Assembly: GCA_027972325.1 (NCBI GenBank)
Contig: JAPMOS010000020.1
Location: 120,001 to 175,000 of the forward strand
Source of the DNA: Paratrimastix pyriformis
Taxonomy: Eukaryota; Preaxostyla; Paratrimastigidae
Direction: 5' to 3'
DNA: 55,000 nt
Below are positions 29,993 to 39,313 of the stretch, in pieces (position 1 is the first letter of the stretch; each line of letters begins with the position of its first letter). Below the pieces are notes generated by a model. It was not told where the DNA came from and did not search any database. It saw only the letters and a program-made list of their open reading frames with translations. Made by a program: the position numbers and the translations under genes.

Positions 29993-32900
29993 TCATCGTT
30001 GCAGCTCCGACTCATCATGAGCGAGCGGCGGAGGGCCGCAACATGGGCGCGGGGGCAACCCGCACATCCGCTCATACCGGGCGCAGATACACTTGACCAA
30101 GTCGTCGCGCCAGCCCCCGCCGGGCAGGTCCCGCAGTTGGGGTACGTTTTGCGCGTGGAGGGGCATCCAGGAGGAGCGAAGAAGAAGAGAGCGGATAGAA
30201 GAGGAGAAGGAAGAAGAAGGTCAGAAGAAGAAGAAGAAGAAGAAGAAGAAGAAGAAGAAGAAGAAGAAGAAGAAGAAGAAGAAGAAGAAGAAGAAGAAGA
30301 AGAAGAAGAAGAAGAAGAAGAAGAAGAAGAAGAAGAAGAAGAAGAAGAAGAAGAAGAAGAAGAAGAAGAAGAAGAAGAAGAAGAAGAAGAAGAAGAAGAA
30401 GAAGAAGAAGAAGAAGAAGAAGAAGAAGAAGAAGCGACGGAAGAAGAAGAAAGAAGAAGAAGGCCAGCCAAGGCATCGGTCAGGAGCCAATGCCAGGCCA
30501 ATGCTTGACCGCCACATCGGCCAGGAGGTGTAATCCTTCTGTGGCTGGATCTGGTGAGAGAATGATGGGGAGATGCAGATGGTGTGAGAAAACTGGGGCA
30601 AACACACAGCATATCTCTCTGGGGAGGCGAGCTTGGCGGTGGGGTGGATGCGGGGAAAAAAACAACAACATTTCAACAAACCCGAACGAGGCAGGTCAGT
30701 TTGCTTCATCGACTCCTCGCTCCCATAGACTTCCGCCGCGCCCGCAAAGCAGGCCGCGATGAAGGGGTCCAAGGTTTGGACGAGTCGGTGGATGGGATGG
30801 TACCGATTCGTCCGGATGGGGTCAAGAACTGTGCGCAGCGAGGGCAGCAGCGAGACGAAGCTTTCGGGAATGCCGTCCACATATTTGGGCATCGAGGAGT
30901 AACCTGTACGTGCGAAGGAAAAAACGATGAGGTGCTTGCGTGCGTCATAGAACAGAGAAAGAAGGGAGCCTCGTGAAAGTAGATCGCACAACACCGGCAG
31001 CATCCGCAGATCTCCGGCATTGCCCCGAGGAAGGTGGGGGCGAGTTTTGTGCACGCTACAGGTCTGCACAGACCCGTGCCGGCGCGCAGGAAGGAGTACA
31101 GGAAGAGGGGACTCACGAAGGCACCCTCAGACGCCAGGTCCGTCCAGCGCTCGTCCCGAATGAAATGCTGTGAAAAGCGAGGAACGGAGATGAATATGGA
31201 CAATCTATCAAAAAGGAGGCATGAAGATTGGAGCAAAATCTTTCTGTCTTTGCGGAGATGCCTGCCAGACCGTGTTGTGGGTCAGGGTGTACATGGGCAG
31301 CACCCATTGAGCCAGGGCGCGCACACCCGATTGGCTGTAAGCCTGCATCTGGGCAAGCATGGGGGTCGTTCCGTCCGAGGCCACAGAGTTGGGCTATGAA
31401 GTAAATTGAGAGAGTGAGCTCTGACCGTTATTCCTTGCTTGAGAGACCAAAAAAACAAATCCAGAGCAGATCTTCTCAAGCAAGAATCAACAGACATCAA
31501 GTCTGGCCTCCCTGACGAGATACTCGATGATTGGCCCGTCATGCACCAGCCAAAGGAGCGTGACGTCCGCGCCCGATCTGTGGGTGCCGATGTGAGGATT
31601 TGCGAGGGCGCAGGTCCAAGAAAGTGAATTCAATGATGTACTTGTCTTGCCTGTCGGGGACGTGGGCGCGACATATGCTGCGATGTGGTGAGGCGAAGAT
31701 GCAGCGAGAGACGACGGGGCAGTGCCGTGCCATTATGATAAGACCTTTTCTGGGTGCAGTGCACATCCGCGCCGAGCGCCACCATCTTCTTGAAACCTTC
31801 CAAGTTGTCGGCATCGCAGAGAAACTCCAAAGAGTCGGCTTGGAGAAAGCTGCGCAGCTGGTCGGGTGTCAACCGGGCCGCCAGGGTCTCAAGGAGTCGC
31901 ACCCGGGTGGTGAACTCCTGTGTCAATTCGACAGAGGAGGCAAACAAAAAAAAAAAACAAGTTTCCGTCTCCGTTCTTGTTTCTCCATCCAATTTTCATC
32001 ATCCTTTTCTTGGTGCGTTTGATCAAACAAGGCAAAGACATACAGCATGACTCTCTGTGAGGTCGCACCCGTGTCAAAAGGTGAGTGGCCAATTGCGGTT
32101 TTTGTGCGCGCGGTCGGGAAGACGCAGCAGGGATGCACACGGCAAAAACACGGGCACAGGGGCCCCCTGACACTGATCGGCCCCCCTCAATCGCTTGGAC
32201 GAATCGAAATACACGATACGTTCACAGAGATGCAGTACACGAGGCCGAAAAGCAAAAAAGAATCGTTGGGGCGCAATTTTCTCTGGAGCGGACCTGATTC
32301 GAGAGTATGTAGACCAATTCTTCGGAGTAGAGCATCTCCCAGGTCTCTTGGAGAACACGAACCAAGACGTCACGCCACTTGGCTCTGGAAGAGGATCAAA
32401 ACGGGGGGAGTCGAGGTCCAAGATGGGTGAGGTGTACAGACAAGACATTGGGTTTGCTCTTCAGGGATGACGTCCCGATGCGCAATAAATCCGAGCACCA
32501 CCGCCTGGCCGACGCAGCGCGGATTCCCGCGAGCGTCAACTCCATCGGAACGGCTGGGCGCCGGTCACCCGACGGCAGCGGGATGAGGGCATTTGAGGGC
32601 CGTGGGTAGGCGCGCACCCATTCCAGGATGGTCGGCAGGTGCTCGTGAACCAGCCAGTCGATGGACAGGTTGCCCGTGCAGAGCGATTGCAGGTCCGAAT
32701 AGGACAGTCGCACGCAAGAGGCCGGAGTGGGCAAAGTGGGATACAAGAGGTGGTCAAGACCCTGCGGAAAGACCCCCCGATATGTGCGTGTGATGGATCG
32801 ACGTGTCTGCGTGCACGTGTCGTGTGGTCCAGAGGGCGCGGACGGCAATCAGACCGGTGTCTGCGCAAAAGCCATGATGGGACTGATTGCATAAATCCCG

Positions 32901-35124
32901 TGAAAGCTGGACCCATGGCCGGCAGTCACATTGGCACCATGGCCACGCAACCGTTCGCACACTTCCATCAAGTAGGCGTCCGGAGTGGCCTGCGACAGTC
33001 GACATGAGATTTGAAGTTGTTTTCAGGGGAGCAGCAGTCTGGAAGTGGGCAAAGAAGGACCTCATTTCGCAAAGCCAGAGCCAACAGCAGGCCGTACGCC
33101 GTGGTCATCTGAAATGAGCAAAACTTGATGTCGTTGGACAACCCGCCGGGTTCGCTGGGTGAGGAAAGCGGCCCATGAACCAGCGGCGCAATCGAGGCGG
33201 CGTAGGGGGCAGGGAGCCGTGATATGTCGGCATCCAAAAGAAAGTTGGCCAGCGCATCGTGGCCTGTGGAGTGAGGTTGGACAGAGGGCCGTGAACAACG
33301 GGGGGAGGAAGGGCGAAACGGACCGCCCTGGAAGGCACCGACGAGGGGCGAGAGCCCATTGATGGTGGCGACTGCGTACGGGTAGCCGTTCTGCAGCAGC
33401 AGAAGCAGCAGCTTGGCGGCTTCCGGATCAATTTGGTCGCCATGGCCTGAGATCGCCACGACTTCCTGATGGGGAGACGGAAATTCAGTCTTGTAGGGGA
33501 CGGGGACGGGACCTCCCATGCTGATGGGGCTGTGAGAATCCGAGGGCGCGATTTGAACTCGTACCCGGGTTGGGAAGCCGACACGAAGAGCTGCGCCAAC
33601 GGAAGAAGGACAAAACGACCCCAACCAAGAACATCAAGATGAACTGGGATGGGATGGAGGCAGAGGGAAGAGGAAACCATCTCGGGGATGAAGAACCATC
33701 GGAAAGGCGGGAGAGTTTGACTGATGGGGGAGATGACGAACCTCGAGCTTGGGGAAGAGATTCTCGGGGGAGGTGGGGATCCAAGTCAAGCCCTTTGCAA
33801 CCCCCAGGTTGCGTCGATTCAGGGTCTCCACTGGGAAGAGTCGAAACAAAAAAAGAGAAATATGCAGAGAATATGCAGTTGCGAGGGCGCTGAAGGCGTG
33901 CACCCATGGCAGGTGTGCAAACATGCAGTGGGGATGGGCTTGCGTGAACGCACTTGTTCAGACGTATGCCGCTGCCCCGGCCGAAGGGGGCCCAACACGA
34001 GGTTATAAGGCCAAGGCTCCCACCGGAACGTGTAAGGTGCGACGCGAAGGCGGGAGTAACGTTTTTCTTTGTCTGCGTCCAATACACAGCATGTCTCTGC
34101 GTCGCGCGGGCAGGTGGGCGGTGCACCGGGCAAACCAATCATGAGCAAGCACAAAGCAAGCGGGCTTGACGAAGGTGGAGGATGCGCATCTCGGGGAAGA
34201 GAAAGTGGATGGAGGTGTGTGTGCAAATGGAGTGCAGGCCGAGCATGAACAAAAACAAAGTAGCGGACTGTGTTCCAGGTGGAGGATGCGCACCTCGGGG
34301 AAGAGGGCGCTCACCATCATCAGATCGGGAAATGGCATGGCTCGACGGAAAACCAGCGTGCGGACGCTGGGAAATGTTGGGAAGGGCACCGGCTCCACCG
34401 CCCTGGCGAGGGCAGGCTTCTGGGGGGCGGGTGTCGCCAGGGTGGGAATCTCAATCTCGCGCAGTGCCTCCTCTTCGAAAAACCCGCCTAATGGGCAGTC
34501 GAGCAGATCCCCAGTGGTTTTCGTTTTTGGCTCGGCAGGGACAGGCGCCGGAGGCGGTTCCGGTGGTTCGGCGTTCAGGCCCCCCGCAAAGGGATCGTGG
34601 AACTCGCCATCGTCGTCGGCATCATCATCCTCGCCGAGAGAAACAATGCGCCCATCGGTCGAAAGGGAGCGCCACTTTTCCAGGAAATTGGAGGAGACAG
34701 TGTGCTTTGAGGAGGAATAACTGCAGCTCACGGTGGTGCAATTGGGGGCATGTTTCATGGCGAAGGCCAATCCCAGATAAGTCGGCCAGATGGTAAGATG
34801 CATATGACGCACCCGACGGAAAAAAGGAAGGTACAGCGACCCATGAGTTGACAGATCCCCCATGTACGGGGTCAGGAGGGGAACAGTCGTGCAGAATAGC
34901 TTCACAAGAGCATGAAATGAGACGGAGACCGCAGCAACTGCCGCAAGGTCTTGGGGAGAGAGGTTGCTGAAGATATTGAAGTAGATCTCCTGTGGGAAGC
35001 TCCCAAAGAAAACCATTGGCTCCGCCGGATCGTTGACAGCACCTTTGGGGTCCGTCAGGCAAGGCCACGGCTGAAAAGGAGCTGCAAGGAAACCCTCTCC
35101 GTCCTTCAGATTGTCTGCACTCAT
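29993..35124 (-). CDS. F-box and ankyrin-repeat protein, left palindrome copy, 3' end decayed
   Basis: Exons on the minus strand: 34269-35124, 33742-33830, 33513-33590, 33324-33465, 33061-33263, 32855-32989, 32442-32761, 32294-32384, 31745-31917, 31496-31577, 31271-31393, 31074-31167 and 30688-30903, then a damaged end. The F-box is at about residues 38-85 (FFGSFPQEIYFNIFSNLSPQ, then DLAAVAAVSVSFHALVKL). Ankyrin-like units follow, such as GHGDQIDPEAAKLLLLLLQN and LEGFKKMVALGADVHCT. F-box proteins recruit targets to SCF ubiquitin ligases; the ankyrin part would bind the target. Exon sizes 856, 89, 78, 142, 203, 135, 91, 173 and 82 equal those of the right copy, which confirms the model. After 30688 the frame meets a TGA near 30482 unless spliced around, and a (GAA)n tract replaces the start of the last exon. 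The final homologous codons (GGGWRDDLVKCICARYERM) survive to 29993. Confidence 0.8.
30215..30450. repeat. (GAA)n/(TTC)n tract in the damaged last exon
   Basis: About 70 AAG/GAA units, with degenerate GAAGAAGAA edges on both sides. On the coding strand it is (TTC)n. In the right palindrome arm the same place is exon sequence encoding TLVSLCPLLRTPVIPSLEIG, so the repeat has replaced coding DNA. Confidence 0.9.
30590..30640 (+). repeat. Dispersed repeat, 3' fragment
   Basis: GGGGCAAACACACAGCATAT and CTCTCTGG match the 3' end of the dispersed repeat family, here in an intron of the left F-box/ankyrin gene. Confidence 0.5.
33980..34110 (+). repeat. Full-length dispersed repeat copy in the left arm only
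   Basis: Begins GGGCCCAACACGAGGTTATA, passes GACGCGAAGGCGGGAGTAAC and ends CCAATACACAGCATGTCTCT. It lies in intron 1 of the left F-box/ankyrin gene. The right arm's intron 1 is only 102 bp and lacks it. A short duplicate of the exon 1 end (GAGGATGCGCATCTCGGGGA) lies beside it at about 34180-34200. Confidence 0.85.
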
Positions 35125-35176
35125 CGTTTGCGTCTATAACATTTATTTTATATGCATTTGTTCGACAGCATCAAAA
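35125..35176. promoter_or_regulatory. 52 bp bidirectional promoter, left arm
   Basis: The only DNA between the start codons of the F-box/ankyrin gene (35124, minus) and the LRR gene (35177, plus). It is strikingly AT-rich in this GC-rich window, with TATAACATTTATTTTATATG. The same 52 bp recur inverted at 41801-41852. Confidence 0.65.
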
Positions 35177-36916
35177 ATGGAAAAAATCTCGCTCATTCAA
35201 GAACCAGGGCCAAAGATTCAACCACCGCCCGTTGCTGCCGTTGATCTCGTTGACGTCATGCCGCTCCTTCTTCGCCTGTCTCCCGAGCTTTTTTCGACCA
35301 TGGTGGAGCACTCCGCATCACCCCTGCTCACGTACATGCAGCTGTTGAGTCTGTGCCGGGCCACCCGCACGGCCGTCCGGGGCACTCCCCGCGAGCTGTC
35401 CTTCTGTTTCGACGACGATGATGATGGCGTGGGGCTCCTGGTTGCCGAGGTCACCGTCCCCACCCCCGATGCCCTGGCTGCCCTGGTGGGGCCCTGCAAG
35501 GGCCTGGTCAAGCTGACCTTACCCGGGGGCGATGGGGCTCTGCTGCCCCTCGGCCGCCTCCCCGAGGAGGCCGTCTGCGCCCCCTGGGTGAGCGAGGCCT
35601 TCGTGGGCCACGACCGGCTGGCCGTCCTCGAGGTCCCCTCGGTCACCTCGCTCCTGCTCCTGCCGGCCATCGTGGGCCACCTGCCCGGCCTGGTCGAGCT
35701 GCGCATTGGGGGTCCCGACTCGCACACTGCCATGACACGGGGCATCCCCAGCGTACCCCGGGTGCGGAGGGACGCCCCCGACTCGCTGAGTTCGGCCTTC
35801 CTCGCCCTTCTGGAGGCCCTGGGCCAGTCCTGTCCCAGCCTGCGCGTGCTCCACCAGACGGCGATGCGATTGAATGTCACGGACACGGACGACGACAACT
35901 ACGTTCTGCCCAACATGGGCCAGCTCACGGACATCCACCTGCTCCTGGGCGGGCCCGGGGACGTGCCGGTCATTCCGGAATTCATTGCCCAACTGACCTC
36001 CGTTCGACGGCTGACCTTGGACTGGTGCGAGAATTCCTATCTGCGTCCGGTGGCCCCGCGGCTGACCCACCTGCGCCTGGTGGGACCCGTCTTCGCCAGT
36101 GGCAGGGGCCTGGCGGAGGTGGGCCTCTGTCAGCTGGAATCCATCCAGATGAATCCGGGCCGTGCGGAGACCCTGAGCAAACTGGTCAGCGCCAATCGGA
36201 ACACCCTGCGCTCGGTCATCCTGCATTTCGACGAAGTGGCGATCGTGTCCCCATTGAACGACCTGCCCCACCTGACCGACCTCACACTCCTCTTCGCATC
36301 ACCCCTGGCGACGCCACCACCCCACATCCTCGATGCCATCTTCGCCCACCTGACGCCTGTCCTGTTGGACCGGCTGGAACACCTCGCGGTCCATCTGCAC
36401 TGCAACGGATGTCTTCCGACAGGCCCCACGATTCGCCTGGCCAGCCGGCGCCTTCGCACTCTGTGCCTCGGCCTGCGGGGCCTCCAATTGAGCGAAACCA
36501 CCCTCGAGCTTGCCTGCCCCTGCCTGGAAGCCCTCGTTCTGCCCGAGCCCAGCGAGGAAGATTGTCACGGCCCGGAGTCGGGCTGCCCGCCCTCCCCGGA
36601 AGCCCAACTGGAAGCGTTGGTCAATCTCAAGCCCATCGGGTCCGATGTGAAGACGACCTTTGGGGGGCTGGTCCTGGACTGTCCCCAGCTGCGTTCCCTC
36701 GAGGGCCTCCCGGGCCCGTCGTGCAAGCACTTGGCCGCAACCGCCATGCCCCATCTGGCCCGGGTGCGCGGGATTCGGAGCCTCAACAAGCTGGCCTTGC
36801 CCCTTCTTACTCCGCTGTTGGACGCGGCCCCGCGGCTGCGCGACCTGTCACCGATGGTCGATGTCACCAAGGAGCCGGCCCTCCTGGCCCGCCTGCTCGC
36901 CTCCTCAAACGGCTGA
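35177..36916 (+). CDS. F-box-like leucine-rich protein, left copy, truncated
   Basis: A single-exon frame of 579 residues. The ATG at 35177 is preferred because the upstream in-frame region is the AT-rich promoter and the right copy shares it. The N-terminus is F-box-like (LLLRLSPELFSTMVEHSASP, QLLSLCRATRTAVRG), then an acidic loop and many irregular leucine-rich units such as LPGLVELRIGGP, LDRLEHLAVHLHCNGCLP and RRLRTLCLGLRGLQLSETTL. Compared with the right copy (828 residues), about 595 bp are missing after LLARLLAS. The junction lies inside CTC microhomology; reading goes out of frame and stops after SNG. The protein would lack its last 250 residues. Its start faces the F-box/ankyrin gene. 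Confidence 0.85.
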   Translation: MEKISLIQEPGPKIQPPPVAAVDLVDVMPLLLRLSPELFSTMVEHSASPLLTYMQLLSLCRATRTAVRGTPRELSFCFDDDDDGVGLLVAEVTVPTPDALAALVGPCKGLVKLTLPGGDGALLPLGRLPEEAVCAPWVSEAFVGHDRLAVLEVPSVTSLLLLPAIVGHLPGLVELRIGGPDSHTAMTRGIPSVPRVRRDAPDSLSSAFLALLEALGQSCPSLRVLHQTAMRLNVTDTDDDNYVLPNMGQLTDIHLLLGGPGDVPVIPEFIAQLTSVRRLTLDWCENSYLRPVAPRLTHLRLVGPVFASGRGLAEVGLCQLESIQMNPGRAETLSKLVSANRNTLRSVILHFDEVAIVSPLNDLPHLTDLTLLFASPLATPPPHILDAIFAHLTPVLLDRLEHLAVHLHCNGCLPTGPTIRLASRRLRTLCLGLRGLQLSETTLELACPCLEALVLPEPSEEDCHGPESGCPPSPEAQLEALVNLKPIGSDVKTTFGGLVLDCPQLRSLEGLPGPSCKHLAATAMPHLARVRGIRSLNKLALPLLTPLLDAAPRLRDLSPMVDVTKEPALLARLLASSNG

Positions 36917-37193
36917 CCCTGTCGGAGATCAGTTTCCGCACGCTGGTGTTTGACTGCCCCCGCTTGGAGGTCCTCACGATTCTGGGTTCCCTCAACATGC
37001 GGATCGCGCCGGCCTGGGGCCACCTCCCCCCCAGCATGCGCCTTGACCTGGGCCCGCCCCAATCGCTCACCGCGGAGCGGATGGAGGAGCGCCCGGCCTG
37101 GCTGGACGATGTGCCCTTTGTGGAAAATGTCTTTGGGAGAATAATGAGTGGCGCTACTACGAGGACGAGGACGCAGATGATGACGACGCGTGA
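36903..37193 (+). pseudogene. Out-of-frame 3' tail of the left LRR gene
   Basis: Beyond the deletion junction the sequence still reads, in another frame, LKRLTLSEISFRTLVFDCPR, then LEVLTILGSLNM and MRLDLGPP, matching the right copy's C-terminus. A further one-base shift is needed to reach the acidic end YYEDEDADDDDA and TGA at 37191-37193. It is no longer joined to the upstream frame. Confidence 0.75.
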
Positions 37194-38271
37194 ATCTGAA
37201 CTTGTCTCGCAAATACACACAGCATGCTCTCTCTGACCATATGTGTCGTGTTTCCTCATTTTTTTCCGGCGTCTCCCTGCCCCCCTGTCGCGGCTACCAC
37301 CGCCACTAAGCCACCACCGCCACTCCTCTGCCGATTTGGGTTGGGTTGGGTTGGGTTTATTTTATCGGTTTCTTCTTTCTTCGTCTTCTTCCCTCTGCTT
37401 GTGACAACACCACACCACTCCGTTTGTTTGGTTGTTGTTATTTTATCTTAGCCTTTCTCCTTCTTCCCTCTGCAACATGCGGGTGGATTCCGTTCCTTGG
37501 TCCTGCTGACGTCTCCCTTCTCTCCCGGGGTGGTGTGTCGGGGAGGGGAGGGTGGGGGGAGACTCCACACGCCTAGGAATTCGGAGAAAATCAATCCGAC
37601 CCCCGGGGGACAAGAGCCGGCAAGACAGCTCCAAAATGACCACACCGGGGTCGTTCCACAACACAAACACCCCGCACCCACCATCTCCTGGCGGCCGCCT
37701 GCATCCCCCCGCCCCTCCAAACCCCTCCATACCACTCCCGGGGCATGGAGACGGCTCGCTGATCCATGGGGTGTGGGCGGGGTGTGAGGGCGGGCGCAGG
37801 ATCCGGAAAGGTCGCACATCAAGGGGCTGCTGATCAACCTGTTCCACTCGACGCCCGAGCTGGTCAAGGCGCCCGGCTTCCCACCGCGAGCTCTCGGCCG
37901 GGAGCTCCCAAACGGGTCGCTTGGCCCCGCCTCCCCCGGAATGAAACGCATGGCGAGACGTCTTTCTTTCTTGAACTTGTCGCCTGCCGCCCTTGCAGAG
38001 AGAGAAGAGCACGAGCGCAAATACACGCTGTGCTCTCTGCTCTTTTTGTGCTCTCCGTCCGGGGTTGCACTTGGGTTGAAGCCGCACCCGGGTGGGAGCC
38101 ACACCCTGGGCTTGGAGCCGCACCTGGTTGGAGCCGCGGTTGGAGCCACACGCTACACGTTGCAGCTATGGGCTCTGGGCCATGCGCAGATTCTGCACGA
38201 GAACCCCCCTCCGGTCTGTATCATTTGCCGCGGATCGCTCACCATCGATCCGTCAACCTTACAGAAAATAC
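37194..38271. other. Palindrome spacer, left part
   Basis: Starts with a 3' fragment of the dispersed repeat (37197-37240), then T/C-rich DNA with a GGGTT run (37336-37357). At 37800-37905 a cag is followed by a protein-like stretch, DPERSHIKGLLINLFHSTPE and LVKAPGFPPRALGREL, not recognised and probably an exon fragment. A diverged dispersed repeat copy follows at about 37906-38048. At 38055-38150 a GTTGGAGCCGCACC-type unit recurs about five times. Confidence 0.5.
37906..38048 (+). repeat. Dispersed repeat copy in the palindrome spacer
   Basis: Contains GAAACGCATGGCGAGACGTC, TTTCTTGAACTTGTCGCCTG and GCGCAAATACACGCTGTGCT, in the family's order but with small insertions. Confidence 0.65.
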
Positions 38272-38344
38272 GGAAACTTAGCTCAGTCGGTAGAGCGTGG
38301 GATTCATAACCCCAAGGTCGACAGTTCAATCCTGCCAGTTTCCA
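38272..38344 (+). tRNA. tRNA-Met (CAT), elongator type
   Basis: Seven-pair acceptor stem GGAAACT/AGTTTCC. D arm GCTC-AGTCGGTA-GAGC. Anticodon loop TTCATAA with anticodon CAT. T loop TTCAATC. Discriminator A, followed within a few bases by T runs suited to Pol III termination. The anticodon stem and the T stem each have one mismatch, so it may be slightly degenerate. An isoleucine tRNA with a modified CAT anticodon cannot be excluded. It lies in the spacer of the palindrome, 26 bp from an antisense rRNA fragment. Confidence 0.85.
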
Positions 38345-38370
38345 ATTTTTCTTTTTCTGATTTTGATCCC

Positions 38371-38498
38371 CTATCAATCTGTCAATCCTTCCTGTGTCTG
38401 GACCTGGTAAGTTTCCCCGTGTTGAGTCAAATTAAGCCGCAGGCTCCACACCTGGTGGTGCCCTTCCGTCAATTTCTTTAAGTTTCAGCCTTGCGACC
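38371..38498 (-). rRNA. Fragment of small-subunit (18S) rRNA, about 128 bp
   Basis: On the minus strand the DNA starts GGTCGCAAGGCTGAAACTTA and passes ATTGACGGAAGGGCACCACC. It then reads GTGGAGCCTGCGGCTTAATT and ACTCAACACGGGGAAACTTA, and ends ACCAGGTCCAGACAC with GGATTGACAGATTGATAG. This is the near-universal core of eukaryotic 18S around the standard 1200R primer site. No rRNA-like sequence extends beyond either end, so it is an isolated fragment, not a gene. The sequence is very well conserved, so it is recent, under constraint, or placed here by misassembly. Confidence 0.92.
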
Positions 38499-39313
38499 CT
38501 CACCGCGTTCACAACTTCTCCGCTGGCCCCGCCTCCCTCCCTCTTGAGGTCTGCAGCAGGCTCAGGCTGCGTTTGGCATCACACACGAGGTGCTCAGTGG
38601 CAAGTGGGGCGGGTCGTGGGGCTTGGTCATGAGTGCGAAGGCATGCCGACCAGCAGAGGAGACAGTCCCCACAGCGATGGAGGGGGTAACATCCACCAAC
38701 CACCCGCCTCCTCCGGCGCCGCCTCCGCCTCCGGTGGGCCTGGCGGGCCATCGGGCATGGCAGGCCCCGACCCGCTACTGCCCTCGGCCACCGCAGAGAG
38801 CGAACCTCCGGAGGAGGGTCGAGACGGAGGAGAGCCGTCGTTTTCAGCCACGACAGGGCCTGGCGTGTGGCCCGGGGCACGGTCCCCCCGGTCCGACAGG
38901 ATCACCATCACTGGGCGGCCCCGCCATCAGCCGGGAGAGGAGCCATCCATCATCACACGACCGGCCCCCCCCCCCCCCCCCCCCCGAGTGGTTTCTTCGC
39001 ATGGCGCAATTGCGCGAGGAATCTATCTTTCTTCTTGAACTTGTTGCCTGCGCCCTCGCAATTCAACGATATGTTCAATCTCTCTCATATTCCGAAAACC
39101 GAGCCACCCGGGGCCCATAAAAGGGAATACGAGAAAGACCGTGTTGTCACAAGCAGAGGGCCGAAGAAACGGGGGAAAAGAATGCCATCATACCGGTCAT
39201 TCGGCCCTGCCCCCCCCCCCCCCCGGACGTCGGTCACTCGCCATCTTCGCCCTCCTCGTCACGCCATTATTGGTTATTGAAATGGGCAAATGCCGAAAAA
39301 TGCGCGTAGGTCG
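38499..39313. other. Palindrome spacer, right part
   Basis: At 38544-38960 the + frame is smooth and low-complexity (MPTSRGDSPHSDGGGNIHQP, then ASASGGPGGPSGMAGPDPLL). Part of it (38811-38905) is shared with 7628-7740. A poly-C run and a dispersed repeat copy (38993-39095) follow, then another poly-C near 39211. No complete gene is apparent. Confidence 0.4.
38993..39095 (+). repeat. Dispersed repeat copy in the palindrome spacer
   Basis: Reads TTCGCATGGCGCAATTGCGC, CTTTCTTCTTGAACTTGTTG, CCTGCGCCCTCGCAATTCAA and ends in CTCTCTC. Same orientation as the copy at 37906. Confidence 0.7.

Noticed and set aside
30093-30533. Lysine- or glutamate-rich nucleolar-like protein
   Set aside because: It is the (GAA)n tract read in frame; the right palindrome arm shows that the true gene is on the other strand.
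30935-31040. Extra exon (GDLRMLPVLCDLLSRGSLLS) in the left F-box/ankyrin gene
   Set aside because: Not present in the right copy, and the flanking exons join in phase without it; treated as intron.
36025-37236. A second protein overlapping the left LRR gene (403 codons)
   Set aside because: Its first three quarters are the shifted frame of the LRR gene. Only the last 100 codons are real, as the out-of-frame tail.
38371-38498. A complete 18S rRNA gene
   Set aside because: Only about 128 bp of the conserved core is present and the flanks are unrelated.
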